64,000 nucleotides of DNA, taken from contig NC_134455.1 of NCBI RefSeq assembly GCF_047948215.1, forward strand, positions 309,460,147-309,524,146. The letters are read 5' to 3'. The notes below the pieces were generated by a model. That model saw only the letters and a list, made by a program, of their open reading frames with translations. It was not told where the DNA came from and made no database searches. Numbering within the stretch: the first letter of the stretch is position 1; every line of letters begins with the position of its first letter. Positions 11,140-24,700 of the stretch are shown one piece after another. This DNA is from Lycorma delicatula (Eukaryota > Arthropoda > Insecta > Hemiptera > Fulgoridae). The position numbers were made by a program, and so were the translations under genes.

Positions 11140-14100
11140 ACATAAATATCTGCAAAATAAAAGTAGGAATTTTAATTGTAATTATTATTATTTTTGCATT
11201 TTATTATTTAAGAAGTTTCTCAATATTTTGAAGGGTCATAACTAAAAAACCGACGATGATGAAGAAAAACTGATTTCATTTTAAGATTCAGCATAAAATA
11301 TACTTTTATCTCAGTTTCAAATAATTTTTTTTTTACCTGTGTTATTTTTTCTTGAATGAGTATCTGTAAGATATTTAAAATTCTCACTACCTTGTGGATA
11401 ACAAACGCGTTGGGGATCTTGTGTTAGACGGTCGGGCGAGCGAAGCGTGCCCTGACCGGCAAGTATAGAATAAATTTAACCGATAACAAAAATAAATTTA
11501 AGAAAACAATGACACTATTTTTATCAAGTTAAAGGGAACGCATACGATACTGTGTCTATTAATAAAATCGATTCCATTATTCCCATCTCTAGTTTAGTAG
11601 GTGAACGTTTTACTTGCTTTGTAATAGCATAGCTGAAATCCGATACGGAATCCTTACTCACAATATCGCAGGCTAAAGGGTGAAGATAATGTTCTCTTTA
11701 CAAAGGACACATTCAAAACTGTAATCTGCTATCAATAATACATGTATGTAAGTATAAGAATTAGTGTATATGTATTTCTCCCGCGCTTCTTGAACACTGT
11801 TGCTAATCAAGATAATTAATTTTATTTTAGAATAACATTAAAAAATGTAATAATAGAATACAATAAAATAGAAAAGTGAAAATTTGTTAAGAATAACAAT
11901 GGTAATAAAGCCTTGTTTTAAAAAAAATATTTTATATTTTCTTGTCTAATATTTACGCTAAAAATCTAATAGTCGACATCAAATTGTTAAACAAAATATA
12001 TATATTTCGGTTAATTAAACACATTGATTATTTATTAGGCTTTATGAAATTTAAAATATTTCGTATTAATAAAGATTATTTGTTCGTCATAAGATTTCTA
12101 TTTTATATATTTTACGTGTTTATTTTCTTTAAGTTAGATTAACGTGATATAGTTGAAAAAATTTTGTTTGTTTTTCTTACATTTACCTTATGATACGATT
12201 TGAAAGTCTCGAAATGGGTAGAGCTAATTTATAAGTATTTTTTACTTCTTTAATAATTGGTTTTATTTCTGTATAATTTTGGATATTATTTATTTAAAGG
12301 AAATAAAGTTTTATTGTCTACTATACCTATGATGCATTAAACTACCATTTGGTAGTTTATTTTAAACAAAAAGTAATTTCCTGGCTGGTAAAATTGTTTA
12401 ATATTGCATTATAATTTCAATATTAAATTTTTTGATGGTTTTTATGCTGATAAAGTGGCAAGCTGCAAATAAATAAAAAATTAATAATTTTAAACAAAAC
12501 CTGTTACTTTTCTAGTAATTAACTACATCTGAAAGATTAATTAGGGAAAATATTCTAATTCTTATACTGATTTTTTAATAAATTAAAGTAAGAATTAGGA
12601 AAAAATGACTAAAATTAATAATTATTATAATCACGAGCTAAAATATAATCGTTTTGTATTAACTACTGTTAAATACTCTTTAGTACTGCTCGTTTAATTT
12701 TGTGCTCCGGTAGTATGTTCTACCTTTTTTTTTATAAGTACTCTTGTAACGTTCTTTTACTAACAAAGGTAAAGGTTGAGTGACTTCTTTAAAGGAAGTA
12801 TGGGCTAATTAGAAAAGTTCTACTTTTCATTTCCTCATTATATGGGTGGTAACCTATTGCAATTTTACAGTCCAGTATGGCTTCTTACTCTCGATATTCA
12901 AAGGTAAATGAGGAATAGAGGTATTCCTCCGTCAATCTATCGATGAATTATAAAGACCAAATGATTCTCGTTATTTCGCCCCCTTCATGAAGGAAAGTAG
13001 TAATAGTAGTATATTGTGCTCTGACTGGCTACCCCAATTATTCTTAGTTAATACCATTAAGGCAACTTTAAATGTCGAGTCTTAAAGAAAACAAAGAGTA
13101 CTAATTAAAACGGTACAAAGGATGAGTCCAAAATTAACTTAATTTTCTTGTGCTTATGAACCGGGAACGAAGCTTTTCATCTCATCTAATTCAAGCACAA
13201 TACAAACCTAAGCATATTAAAAGCAACCTCTGTCTCCTCGATAAACTGATACCACTACCTACTGCTACTAAAAGTAACTCCCTCAACAGTCATCCCTACC
13301 CAAACTCAGAAAAAAGTACGCTTAAACCTATATATATATATATGTCATCATAAATTTAATAATGACAAATAAATATCGCAAAAATCAACCTCTCTCCCCC
13401 CGTATACTTCCTCATTCTTTCGTTCTCTTCGATTTCTTATTGAAAAGTTATTTTTTTTTTAATTTTGTTATTTTTTCAATATTTGATTTTTTACTGTAAG
13501 TATCCTTAATTTCACACATATTATTTCATTCACCTTTGTAATATATATTCTTATTATTATTTTATTACGTATATAATGAACAATTTTAAAGTTTTATTTA
13601 TTTTTTTCTACTTTTTGGCTGTCTATAGGACGTTAGACACCTGATGAAAAATAAATAAAATCAATTGATAACAGTATTTCTTTCTAAAATGACATTCACT
13701 TATGATACTTAAAACATTAAATATCAGTATACATTTTGTTCATAATGTGCCGATATGTAATTGTATATAACTATAGAGCAAGACAAAAATTAGAAAATAA
13801 TTGAAGGTTTAGAATGTAATAAATATGTTGAACTTAAAAGATAAGTACAAAACAGAAAGGAATGAACAGCATCAAACTAATCAACTGACTAATTCCGAAA
13901 AAATAAAACACAGATGTTTTCTTTTTAATATACCAAGTATGACAGGCTAATTTTTAAAAAAAATAATTTAAACAAAAATTTTTTATTTTTCAAACAGAAT
14001 TCAATTTTTTATCGATTTCGTTCAACAGGGCAGTTATTAAATAGGTTCTGTATTCAATCTTATATTTTTTTATTTATGTTCTAATATTAATTTTCAAAAA

Positions 14101-14965
14101 ATAGACAGATTTCGAAATCGATTATATATATTTTTTTTTTTGTTTGTTAGAGGAAGTTCCTTCAGTCATTTCGCTGTAAGTTTTCTTCGCATAATTGAAA
14201 TGGAAGATTTTTAAAAGAAAAATTACTTAGATAGAAAATTTGAAAATATTTTTAACATTTTTGTAAAATATTCAAAGCATTCAACAATAATGTTTAATCT
14301 TTCAGTAGTCTAGTGTTCTTTTTAAAATAATAAAAGCATAATTAAAAAAGAAAAAAAATCAACATTAAAAACAAAAATCTTACATATGTAAAAATTTTTT
14401 TAAGAAGATACCGATCACATAACTACTTAATATTGGATTACAATATCGTAAGAAATTACATTTTCACATTCAAGGTATTATTAGTATTTTCACGCGAATA
14501 ATCAAAAAAATGTATTCAAAAATTTAAAGTAAAAACATAATTCATATTGCCGCATTCCAGATAACCATAGCTCTCAGATAATGAAAAATTTTTCATACAA
14601 GCAGGGCTTTTATTAACCGCATTTAAATCTTTTGATAAAAAGTAAAAATGAAAATTATAAAGTTAAAAAATAATTTTTAACTTAACTCAATTTAACTTCA
14701 AAGTTTTTGAAAAATTAAGTCAATTCAATCTAAAATTATAATAAAATCTAAAAAAAATAATATTTTTTCTAGCTTTTCATTAAATCTCGAATTTTTGAAA
14801 TCGCCCTTTAAATTTGAATTAAAAATTACGGTTTCTTTTTTTGATTTGTAATTCAGTTTTTTTTTACTTGGGTAACATTATTTTTTATGACTTTTAAAAC
14901 TTAAAATATTTTACTCTTAACTTATAAGGTAAATACAGTAAAACATTTTTTACTTAAGTTAAATA
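11140..14965. other. AT-rich DNA downstream of copy 2, no gene recognised
   Basis: The first 320 bases may be the 3' flank of the repeat family, ending in a GC-rich imperfect hairpin at 11430-11457. Further on there is a moderate-GC patch (about 12770-13350) with a short unrecognised frame and a CT-rich piece (about 13385-13430). The rest is A/T runs. I see no RNA gene or splice-supported exon. Confidence 0.5.
11430..11457. repeat. GC-rich imperfect hairpin downstream of copy 2
   Basis: GGTCGGGC (11430-11437) pairs with GCCC-T-GACC (11449-11457, one bulged T) around an 11-base loop containing GCGAAGC. It lies in AT-rich DNA 290 bases after the pseudogene stop. The form resembles the hairpin found near the 3' end of Helitrons, and the following bases CAAGT could be a mutated CTAGT, but that is only a suggestion. 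Confidence 0.6.
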
Positions 14966-15715
14966 CTTTTTTTTTGTTTGGGAGGGTATACCATTGCCCT
15001 CCATTTACCCTTTTGCGATACCATTGCCTGGGACAAACGTAATATAATATTACAAAAAAACTTATTTCAGTAATTATTAAATTGTCGAATGCTGATGCAC
15101 AGCTTTAAGAAACAACAAGATATTCGATAGGATATTGTTTCCCAGAATATCTTGGATGTTAACTCGTAATTTAAATTTACGACGCAATGCCTCATAACAC
15201 ATACAGAACAGAACGATGTGGTATATCTTTATTTGATAGTCGCAGCGAGCACAAAAGGGTCCATCTGTCTGATTCATAAGGTGTCCACGTATAAGATTAT
15301 TATGCCCTTTCGTAAACGGCAAATATTAACCTCCTCTCGACGGTTATTTCGGATTAAAGGGTTCCATGACAGCACAGTATCCTAGATTTACCGCAGTTCA
15401 TTATCTGCTGTAGTAGTACAGTCACCTTGCCACCTTCTTCGAAGAGTATGTTTAATAGAATTAATAAAATCGGTAGTAGTAACACGAATGGTGAAAGAGT
15501 GTTGGCTACTTGCGTCTTTAGCAGCGGGATCCGCACGTTCGTTACCCGGGATAACCACATGGCTGGGGATCCAGCAGAAACTCACTTGCGTGTTACGACG
15601 ATTCAACTCAGCGATTGTATTATGAATTTCGGTGACGACAGATGTCTAGATAGCAAATTTTCTAAAGCTTAGAGTGCGCTACACGAATCGCTATAAATAA
15701 GGATGTGACGATTTA
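14966..15715 (-). mobile_element. 5'-truncated LINE tail: RNase H plus zinc knuckle
   Basis: On the minus strand the remnant begins inside an RNase H domain (YSDSCSALQALENLL, about 15670-15705), continues with the RNase H signature FCWIPSHVVIPGNERAD (about 15530-15580), and then, after frame changes, a C-terminal LINE region with KGHNNLIRGHLM and a CX2CX7HX4C knuckle (CARC...H...C, about 15210-15260). The reading frame ends at 15077. A short 3' untranslated part runs to an A tract (T run on the plus strand, about 14967-14975). Loss of the 5' part is typical of incomplete target-primed reverse transcription. The domain order matches the Jockey/I superclade; the exact clade is unassigned. Confidence 0.75.
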
Positions 15716-17316
15716 ATTTGAATTGCTGGTTCAAATATTATTTAGATTTTTTTCTAGGTAATAATACTATTCATAATACGACTGTTCTGATATGAATGTT
15801 CAAAAAGATTTATTTAATACCTCATCTTACGGCTGTTCGATAATTTTTTTTGTTGAAAGTACGATTTCGCTCAGAGCGAAAGCATTGAACAATTTTTCAT
15901 AGTCTAGTGCAGTTTTTAAAATAATAAAGCTTAATTGTTTTCAAATGTAATTAAAAAATAAATAACCGACACGGAAAAATAAAGTTTTACAAAATATGTA
16001 AACCTTCTGTACGCAGATATTAATTACGTAATAATTATAAGTTTACTCATACGTCTTTCTTATGGAGTTGCTTGGCTACGCATTCTAAGTTTACTGCAAA
16101 ATGAATTAGATTACAAATTATTTAATTATAACTGATATTAGAGATTCCAAATTCATGACAGCCATTATTAAATTATGCGAAGATGAAATATAAAATGGGT
16201 AACTTTTAATTTTTAATATATTTATAATATGTAAAATTTTTCTGGTTAAATCGCTTATTGAAGGATGTTTTATTGTCGAAATCTGATTCAAACGAAGGAT
16301 AAGGTTATTTCTTCTATTTTTACTCATTTTACCTGTGTTTCCGGTGTAATCACAACTTAAGAGTAACTTTCTGTCTGGAATCGATTTACTGTTTGCATCT
16401 GTCAACTGTTCGCAAATAGGATGGATATATATATAATTGTTTTGTATTTAATGGTTTACACTATTTAGACGTTATACTACGAAAATAGAATGAAATTTGG
16501 CTTATTTGAAATTATAAAATTTAGTTTTTTGTATGATAGCTTATCTTTAACATCCGTTAACACAACAGTTCTACATTTTTACAAATTTTGTCTTTTTATT
16601 TTGTAATTTTTGTAAATTTAAATACATATTGTATATAAAAATTATTCATAATGAGGAATAAATAAATATTAAATTAAATACATATATATAAATATAAATA
16701 ATTTCATTTACCGTTAAAATCTTAATTTTTTTAATTACATATGTTTGATCATAAATAATGTATATACATTAAATGATTATCAAATTTATTACCAATTTTC
16801 TTAAATCAACTATGATTATTTTTATTATTTATTTTTATTTTTATTATTAACTATATAATATTTTTATTTATTGTAAGTTTTTATTTGTTTTTACCTGATT
16901 TCAAGCACTTCCAACAGAGAAGTTACGATTAAATAAAAACTTATTAACAGATATTTAGTTAGAGGAGGGATTAATTTGTTTTCGCCAGATTACTGAGGAA
17001 GCATTCAAAAACATAACTTTTTAAACTTTGTTTTAAACGTAAAATATTTCATTATTTAAATTTAATTTTCAAAGGTTTCGTACATATTTGTTAACATTTT
17101 TGTTATTTATTTGCTAGTTTCTTATTTTTCTGAACAAGAATTTTATTTTTCCTATTTTACAAGCGTATTATTAGTCAGAATCAACTGATAATGGTTATGT
17201 ACAAAGGTTTATGTGAATTTTGTACTATTTTAACTGAATGAATGTCATCAATTTGAGTAAGACTATTTTACAAATAAATTTTTTTTAATAGTACATTTTT
17301 ATTGATAAATTAGTTC
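15716..17316. other. AT-rich non-coding DNA
   Basis: No gene or repeat family is recognised. There is a small TTTCGCT/AGCGAAA palindrome near 15860-15882. The 95-codon minus-strand frame near 16118-16405 has no recognisable domain. Confidence 0.5.
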
Positions 17317-17443
17317 ACCAAGGAAGCTTGAAGCTTGTACTTGGGGATATGAAAATGGAATTTTGTTGCGTATGAAAAATGCCGTGCCTGACCGGGGGAT
17401 TCGAACCCGGGCCAAGACGTTACCATTCCACCAAGGAGATCGA
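17317..17443 (-). mobile_element. tRNA-derived SINE, type B, head partly deleted
   Basis: Read on the minus strand it has an A-box-like region (GGTGGAATGG), a B box (GGTTCGAATCC) and the tail phrase GGTCAGGCACGGC, then a body with AAATTCCATTTTCATATCCCC. Compared with the 62.4-kb SINE it lacks about 14-15 bases of the anticodon-arm region between the A and B boxes. The body matches the copy at 29.8 kb, not the copies at 39.4 and 62.4 kb. SINEs of this kind are transcribed by RNA polymerase III and copied by LINE enzymes. Confidence 0.8.
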
Positions 17444-20089
17444 AAAGTTTGTTTTGTTACTATTTAAAAAAACATTATTTTCGTACAGTTGTAGTTTATT
17501 ATTTTGATTCTTGATTACAAGTATAAACAACTTTGGATTTTTTTCATGTGCAGCATAAATAATTTTCTCATTTATCGTGGAGTAATATACTATTTGTTTT
17601 ATTTAATTTTTTTGTGGAAATTATTTTTGATTATACCTACTCCATTTTTACGTAAATATTAATTAATTACGGAAAAAAGCTGTCAAGACAAGTTGTCACT
17701 AATATAGCTGTCAACCTGCTTTACAAAATTTTAAGTTTTTACTTAGAAACAGTAAATCGTACTGTTGCTCATATGACAGAACTATATTGAATTATTTACA
17801 ATTTACATCTTAATGATTGATTTTAAATCACAATTTTATAACTTATATAAATAGAAGAAACTCGTAATAAAAGAGAATTAATAAAAAAAAACTATTAAAA
17901 ATAAACAGATTTGACAGATATTATGAATCATTCATGTGATTCAATAGTCGACAGAGAATAAAGAAAAATGGGAAACTGTGATAAGAAAAATTTAAATAAA
18001 AGTTAGTATAGGTACCAGGAATGAGAAAACCTTTTTACTGTCTATGGGTGAATAAAAATAATTTCTACTTAAGTTCTCTTTCAATGTCAACCAAATCAGG
18101 TCATATTTTTTAATAACTAATTAACATCATTAGAAAAATTATCATGTCGAAAACTATTAGAAAATGGTAATATAATTTTTCGATTATTAATATATTCATA
18201 AAAACTTTTACAAAGCAATAACATTTATCCATATTTAATATTTTATAAAATACATCTATTGCGTTGGCTATACTGTGTAAAGATTTTCAAGTAAAATTAT
18301 ACCCGGAAAATTAAATATATTATTCTGATGAAAAAGATTAACTGGTAATCATGTAGTTGAAAGTAGATTCAAACGTCATGTACGAAGGAAGGAAATTGAC
18401 CAGCTGGAGTTGTCCAGCAGGAAAATGAGATAAGCCGTTGGGAAGAGCCTGGATTATAGAGAAGCCCGCTGTCACACAGCTTAGTCTGTCTTCCCATCGT
18501 TTGTCTCTTAAACTGACCGCTGTCATCTCACGGTTACCTAACTCACCTGTAATGTTGTACTCTTTTACTTATAGAAGAAATTCATGTTAAGAAAAATTGA
18601 ACGGTTTAGAATTTTATTTTTAAATAAATTAATAAAATGTAATTTAATTATGGATTGATTTTATTTAGATGATAAATTAATGACAAGCTTAAAGCCCGCA
18701 TGTAGAAAATTAATATGATATGAAACTTTCCAACATATGAAAAATATATAGCCGACCGATATTCAAATTCAGAATTTCCGAATTAAAGGATAACCGCCAA
18801 TCGTCACGGACGTAGGACATAAAGATAATCTAAAAAATAAGTTACATATATGTAGCCATAAAATATATCTCATGAACTAAATTAAGAACCTGATTATTTT
18901 TATAAAAGTTTATTTAAACATTTTAAAAAATCTCATTAATGAGTAAACTATAATAAAAGTAAATGAATACATACCTTTTACGTATATAATTAAAACATAT
19001 ACGCACCCACGCGCGCGCAAGGGTTTTATATATATATATATGTGTTAAATTTTAATTAATTAAACGGTTTTCTTCTTGTAATTGAAGAAAAACTCTGGTA
19101 TAAAAGATTTTTTAAATATATAATTTATTAAATTTGTAGTCGAATACTTCGTAAACAAAAAGTTAATTATCTCCATAATAAAAATGATATATAACTTGAA
19201 TATACATTGTTCTAATGAAATAAATTAAAATTATTTTTTTTTTGTAATTGAACAACATAAATAGCATACTATTTTTTTAGCTAGCAATGCATTTACATCT
19301 ACTACGAATGAGTAGTATGCAGTACATAAATAAATTTAACCCACTCATACATATTTAAAGTATATAAACAATGTATACAGTAAGATAGTTGAGTAATATT
19401 TCTTAAAGTGGTAACACTTGGTTAACGTCAAAAGCGTTAACACGAACGTGGATAAAAATGACGAGCCGCGACTGACATAAGCCATACTCTACGGGATAAT
19501 CTTAACATTTAGCGGATAAAGACCAAAACGCAATTATAAATGTAACTGCTTAACATTATCCACACAAGCTGGCGTATGTCAAGAACCGTATTAACAAGAT
19601 AATATACTCAACAGTTTGAATTTTATTTTATCCTCTACGCGTGAAATACTTAGGCTTAAATAATATAAAAATAATAACTATAATGTGTAAGGGTTATTTT
19701 TACTATTAATGTATAATGAACAATAATTACACCGTTAGAAAATGAATTTGTAAAATGTTTTTACATGTTTGATTTTTTTTTTTTTAATGATAAAAAGCCG
19801 AATTAAATTGTATTAGAATAACACTTTTGCTTGTAAATAAGTGATTAGAAACGCAGAGCATAACTCATTGGAACGGATGTGTTAGGAGGGGAAATGATTT
19901 CCGTTTTATGATTTCTGTCGATAGATTAGCTGCCTACTATACCAGAATGGTAGGCTTTCCTGTGATATTCTCTGGTATGTAAATAAATAAAGGATAATTT
20001 TAAACATGAAAATATCAATTAAAAAAAAATTAAATTTTAAAATTTATTGTTAATTTTTAAAACTTTAAAAAAATATTTTATAATTACTA
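17444..20089. other. AT-rich DNA with one moderate-GC patch
   Basis: Mostly A/T-rich non-coding sequence. A GC-richer patch at about 18340-18550 is listed separately. A short inverted repeat GTTAACG/CGTTAAC lies near 19420-19440. AT and CG-dinucleotide simple repeats occur near 19007-19045. Confidence 0.5.
18338..18550. other. Unexplained moderate-GC island
   Basis: About 210 bases are clearly less AT-rich than the surroundings. A 62-codon frame is open on the minus strand with no recognisable domain. On that strand a perfect splice-donor-like CAGGTGAGT lies near 18543-18551, but at the wrong end to close that frame as an exon. A GGATTA motif sits at 18451-18456. It could be an exon, regulatory DNA or an old repeat; I cannot decide. 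Confidence 0.3.
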
Positions 20090-21725
20090 CAGAGGGATAA
20101 CCCTGTTGGATTGTACCTTCAAAATTCTTTCCTGCGTAATTCTAAACAAAATTAAAAACACACTGGAACGTCAGTTGGGCGAATAAAAAGGAGGGTTTAA
20201 ACTCTACAGAAGCTGTGCAGATCAAATTCTAATTCAAAAATTAATAATAGAAAATTACAAACTTGTCCACAAACAGTTGTTTGTGGACAAACCATGTTTT
20301 TATTACCATCATTGAATTTAAAAAAAGCCTGTAATTGCATTCATTGGCCAACCGTACCAAAGCTCCTCAGATACTACGGGCTACATCTTGACCTCATACC
20401 CTCCATGTGACGGTTTCGGTCGCCACGCCACCCCCTCCATACCTATTCCTATGGTCGGTGTACTACTAACTAACATAGACACCAAACAAATCCTTCTAGC
20501 CAAGTCTCAAACAAGACTGTATGACTTTCTAAGAACGAAGGAAGTTAACCCGAAACTAGTAAAAAATGATCGAAATGACGTTAACCCAGTCCAAGGTGAA
20601 ATCTCGAGGAGAAATGTCGGATCCCTTCACCGTTAAATCTAGACGAAAACGGAGGACGGAATCTCTCCTCTACTTTTTAATATTGCTCTGGATTATATAA
20701 TGAAAATCTGGCAGGATAAGAATCCTCCAACTAAAATTGGAAAAGGAGGAAAAGTTATTCAAGTAAAATTCTTACGATTTCCGACGAATTAGCCCTCCTT
20801 GCTTTGAACACGAACGAAGTTCGCTCACAAATTTCTAGCCTAGAAAATATACCACAAAAAACTGGATTAAGAATCTCTTATGAAAAACAGGAATTACCCT
20901 AACCCTCTCTGCACAAATACAATCAAATTTAATGGGAATGAAATTAAACTAGATAAGCAGTTTAAATAATTTGGGGAAAATCATAGACTGCAAATTAAAA
21001 TAAAGATTTGTTTGGTAAAACAGAATCTCAAAAATTAGAAAAGCCCAAGGACTAACCTGGCAGACCTACAATCAAAAATATCTTTCAATACACTTCAAAA
21101 TTCGCCACTACAAAACAGTTGTTCTCCTAAAGGCAATGTACGCTTATGAAACTATTTTTCAAATTAAAAATGAACACAAAACCGACTAACTAATTAAAAC
21201 AGAAGGTTGGATCATCAGAACCTGTTTCAAAATATATTACCAGCATAATGGGGTCTGGCAAATTCACACTAACGAGACCGTATACAAAAAAAATCGACCT
21301 GATTATCAGCGCGATGAAGAAAAGTATTTCTCAATTTTTTCATATTTTAAGAATTTGTGAACCTAAATTGTGACATAACTGATTTTCAGGAATTTGGGAA
21401 AGAAAACTAGTGGACAATACGTCAGAGAAATTAAGAAAGATCTTGAAGAAATTGGACCGAGGATCGAGGACGCTTTCGACAAGATAAAAATAAACAACAC
21501 TCACGGAACATACAGATTCTCTACAGAAAAGATCCAAAGACCTGAAACCTCCAAAGTGGAGATTACAGACGAAATACGGAAGCAATGATCAGACAGTCTT
21601 AAAAAGTACTAGCAGAACCGGAAGCTTTAAGGAAGTACGCTCTTCGAAGAATACTGGAAATTGATTGACTAAGTGGTCAAACGTGGCCTCAAAAGAAAAA
21701 AGTACTTGATAATCGGTAAATTTTT
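20090..21725 (+). pseudogene. Decayed LINE reverse transcriptase (5'-truncated)
   Basis: Frame-hopping translation follows a non-LTR reverse transcriptase: YRGITLLDCTFKIL (about 20091), LGEYQGGF-like and RSCADQILIQK motifs (20177-20240), a diverged IDFKKAYDSI-like segment (about 20310-20345), DGISPLLFNIALDYIMKIWQ (about 20655-20714), NPLCTNTIKFNGNEIKL (about 20900-20950), GLTWQTYN (about 21052), and the C-terminal VREIKKDLEEIGPRIEDAFD up to KQ-stop near 21585, with faint homology to about 21720. The endonuclease is absent. The catalytic FADD region (about 20780-20800) is wrecked by frame changes. About 120-150 extra bases interrupt the RT at about 20398-20540. It is a dead 5'-truncated copy of a lineage distinct from the other LINEs here; clade unassigned. 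Confidence 0.75.
20263..20290. repeat. 13-bp perfect inverted repeat inside the LINE
   Basis: TTGTCCACAAACA and TGTTTGTGGACAA face each other across two bases. The second arm adds codons not expected in the RT alignment between LVHKQ and the following helix. It therefore looks like a local inverted duplication (template switch) in this copy. Confidence 0.85.
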
Positions 21726-24700
21726 TCTATAACTAGAATTTAAAAAATAAAAATTAGCTAATAGTATGATGTATTCATCACTTTTTTGGTTGGTTCACAG
21801 AACGAAAACCTGGAACTGAGCCTAGGATTTCAACTCTGGCGAACGATCGTCATTCATTCTCTCAACGTGAGCTTTTCATAGTGGGTGGTGTTCATTTATC
21901 TATTTTTTAATATTTTTTATGAAAAACAACTTTTGTCGATTATAATGATTTTCGATCCGATATTTATGGTTTTCTGTTTTACTCAAGAAATGTAACAAAA
22001 ATCTCATTTATATTACATTTGTAACAAATTGTTACATTAGGTATCCATTGATGAACATGGATATAAGAACGTTCACATTTCTCTTCTTTCTGCCAGCCTG
22101 CTAGAACAGCCACATAATTCTATAGAACCTCTGCAAAGAATTTTTTCTGCAGCATTCTACCGATTGATAAATAGTTTATTAAATTTTATTCTAGCAGCAG
22201 AATATACAAACTATTATAAATAATTAAACATTTGATTATATTTAATGGAGTTACCAAAAAAAAAAAAAAAGAACTAAACGACGCAATACAAAAATTTATA
22301 AAAACCTACTGATTAAACACTCATACGATTAAACTTTTCAATTTTCTATTAATATATATTTTACTGAAAGGTGAATTGGCACAAAGTAATCTCAAAAATT
22401 GATTAATGAACTTATGATCTCAAATCAACTTTCATCTTATGTGAACGAACAACAATATCCATGTAACTCTTGTTAAGAAATATTTAAACATTTTAAGAAA
22501 GCATGTGTAATATATCTTGATATGATATGATATGAATGAGAGAGATTTTGATCATTTTGTCTGTTAATTTTTCTTAATAACTGTAGTGTCCTGGTTTAAA
22601 AATATCATAATTAAAAAATCAATAGAAAAAACCTTAGAATCAGTACACAGACCGTTCCAAACCTTCCTTCACTTGAGTACCCCCACTAGCACATTTTCGA
22701 AAACTGCACCATTTAACAAAATGCTAATGAGTGGGAAAAACAATTTCATATGAAGGAACAAATAATGCATACATTTTAAATCGGCTTAATAAAAACCGAA
22801 AGTGATCAGTTCAATTGGTATGTATTTTCTTTCAAACATTTTATTTCGTTCTGTTCTTTTTTTTCCTCATGAACCGACAGTGATGATTCATTTTGTTATT
22901 TTATAAAGTTTTTCTGATGGTCTCATTGTTAGATTTTTTAGTAAATAATTAATTTGACTTTTTCACTTGTAAGAATTTTTAAATGAAAAATTACATCTTA
23001 TCTGTAAAGAATATATGAAGATTGAAGATATTTTTCCTTTTTTTCGTTATTACAACTTACTATCATATTAAGCTTTAATGTATTTCCTGATGTTCATATT
23101 TAAAACATTAATATTGATAACAATATTTATAGCTATTCCAGTATATTAATAAAGAGAAAAAAAACTTCCTATTTCACAGTACATAATATATAATACCATA
23201 AACTCATTACTAATTAGGAGTTAATTTTATGAACTCCTAAAAATTATAGGACACTATTAGTCAAATAAATTTAAGAAAAATTTATAAATAACAAAAAAAT
23301 ATAAATACAAATTAAATACGACTACAATTTTAACTCTATTCGATTTACAACAAAAAAATTATATCTTTCATTTAATTTTACAATGATATTTGTTGAATTG
23401 TATGAATCAATCAAGGGTGATATTGTAAAACATTAAACATCTATGAATGTTTTCCTTCATAATACATAGTCTAGTTATTGGAATAGAATCAAAGAAGCAT
23501 TCTTGATTTGAAGTCAATATTTCATGCAATCTATTATTATTACAACCTCCTGATTTACTGATCAGAAAATAAATTCTAAAGTTTTATGAATAAAAATTTT
23601 TTTTATCATGATAATTTTAAATTTCTAGAACAGAGTATAATATAGTACATGCCTTCCTTTTGGTTTTGTAAGAAAGATTTTATAATATTTTGTACTTTGC
23701 TACTATTCCGTAATAATTTATTTAGAATGAACGGAAGTAAAGTATTTAGTAATAGAAGTACATACATCTATCACTGTTATTTGGGCATAAATACTAAATT
23801 AAATTAAACTTTTTTTTTTTTTTTAAGTAAATAAATGTCTAAAGATTGTAAAGATAATTTCACAAACAAATTATTAACTACATTCAAGTTATTATATTTT
23901 TTGTTATTTCTTTGATCACATCGTAATAAAAACGTAATCACTGTTGTGGTGTTCATAACATATGTAAAAAAATTCTAATTAAATTAAATATAAAATGTTT
24001 TAAAATGAAAGGTTAATAAATTTTATTTTTAACACAGCTAGAATTATTTTATAACAAGAAAATCATATTCGAAGATTATTAATGTCTAATTATTATTAAT
24101 GGTATAATTAATACCAAGTGTTTGAACAGTTTGAAGAATAACTACAAGAAATTAATTTGTTACCGTACATACATTTTTAATCTAAGTCTATTTTTATGGC
24201 GATGAGCCGTTTAAAGCACTTTTTTACATTACATTCAGCTAAAAGAGACGTTAATGAGAATTTCTTTTCTGAGAGTAGTGATTTATCATAGACAGTTCTT
24301 GTAGTGATTTAGGTTAAAGATATTACTTCTAGTGCTGAATATTATCGACATTTCGGTGGGCTTGTTACGCTGATACGAAACAGTTTGTTCAACTTCTAAC
24401 GTTTTCTAGTTAGCTGAAATGGAGACCCCATGTTATTTTTCAGTCACTGTTTAATTATAATTTGTGTTTCCTGTTAGGTAACCTTCAACCGTAAGATTAC
24501 GGCACTTAACATACATATAATTGTAAAAAAAGTAACGTTAAGAAAAAAACTACAGGCCGATAATAATATAATCTTTATGTTCAATAAGGTAAAAAATAAA
24601 AAAAATACTATCGTTTAAGCAAATTACTAACAATAAATAACATCAACCGATAACGTTTAAACACACAAAAAAGTGAACACGTTTTAAAATTATAATTTAA

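Noticed and set aside
11942..12142. 66-codon plus-strand frame
   Set aside because: Ile/Phe/Lys/Tyr-rich translation of AT-rich DNA, no domain and no supporting context.
21800..21845. Weak tRNA/SINE-like string
   Set aside because: Only a loose B-box resemblance on the minus strand; no A box, no body similarity to the SINEs elsewhere.
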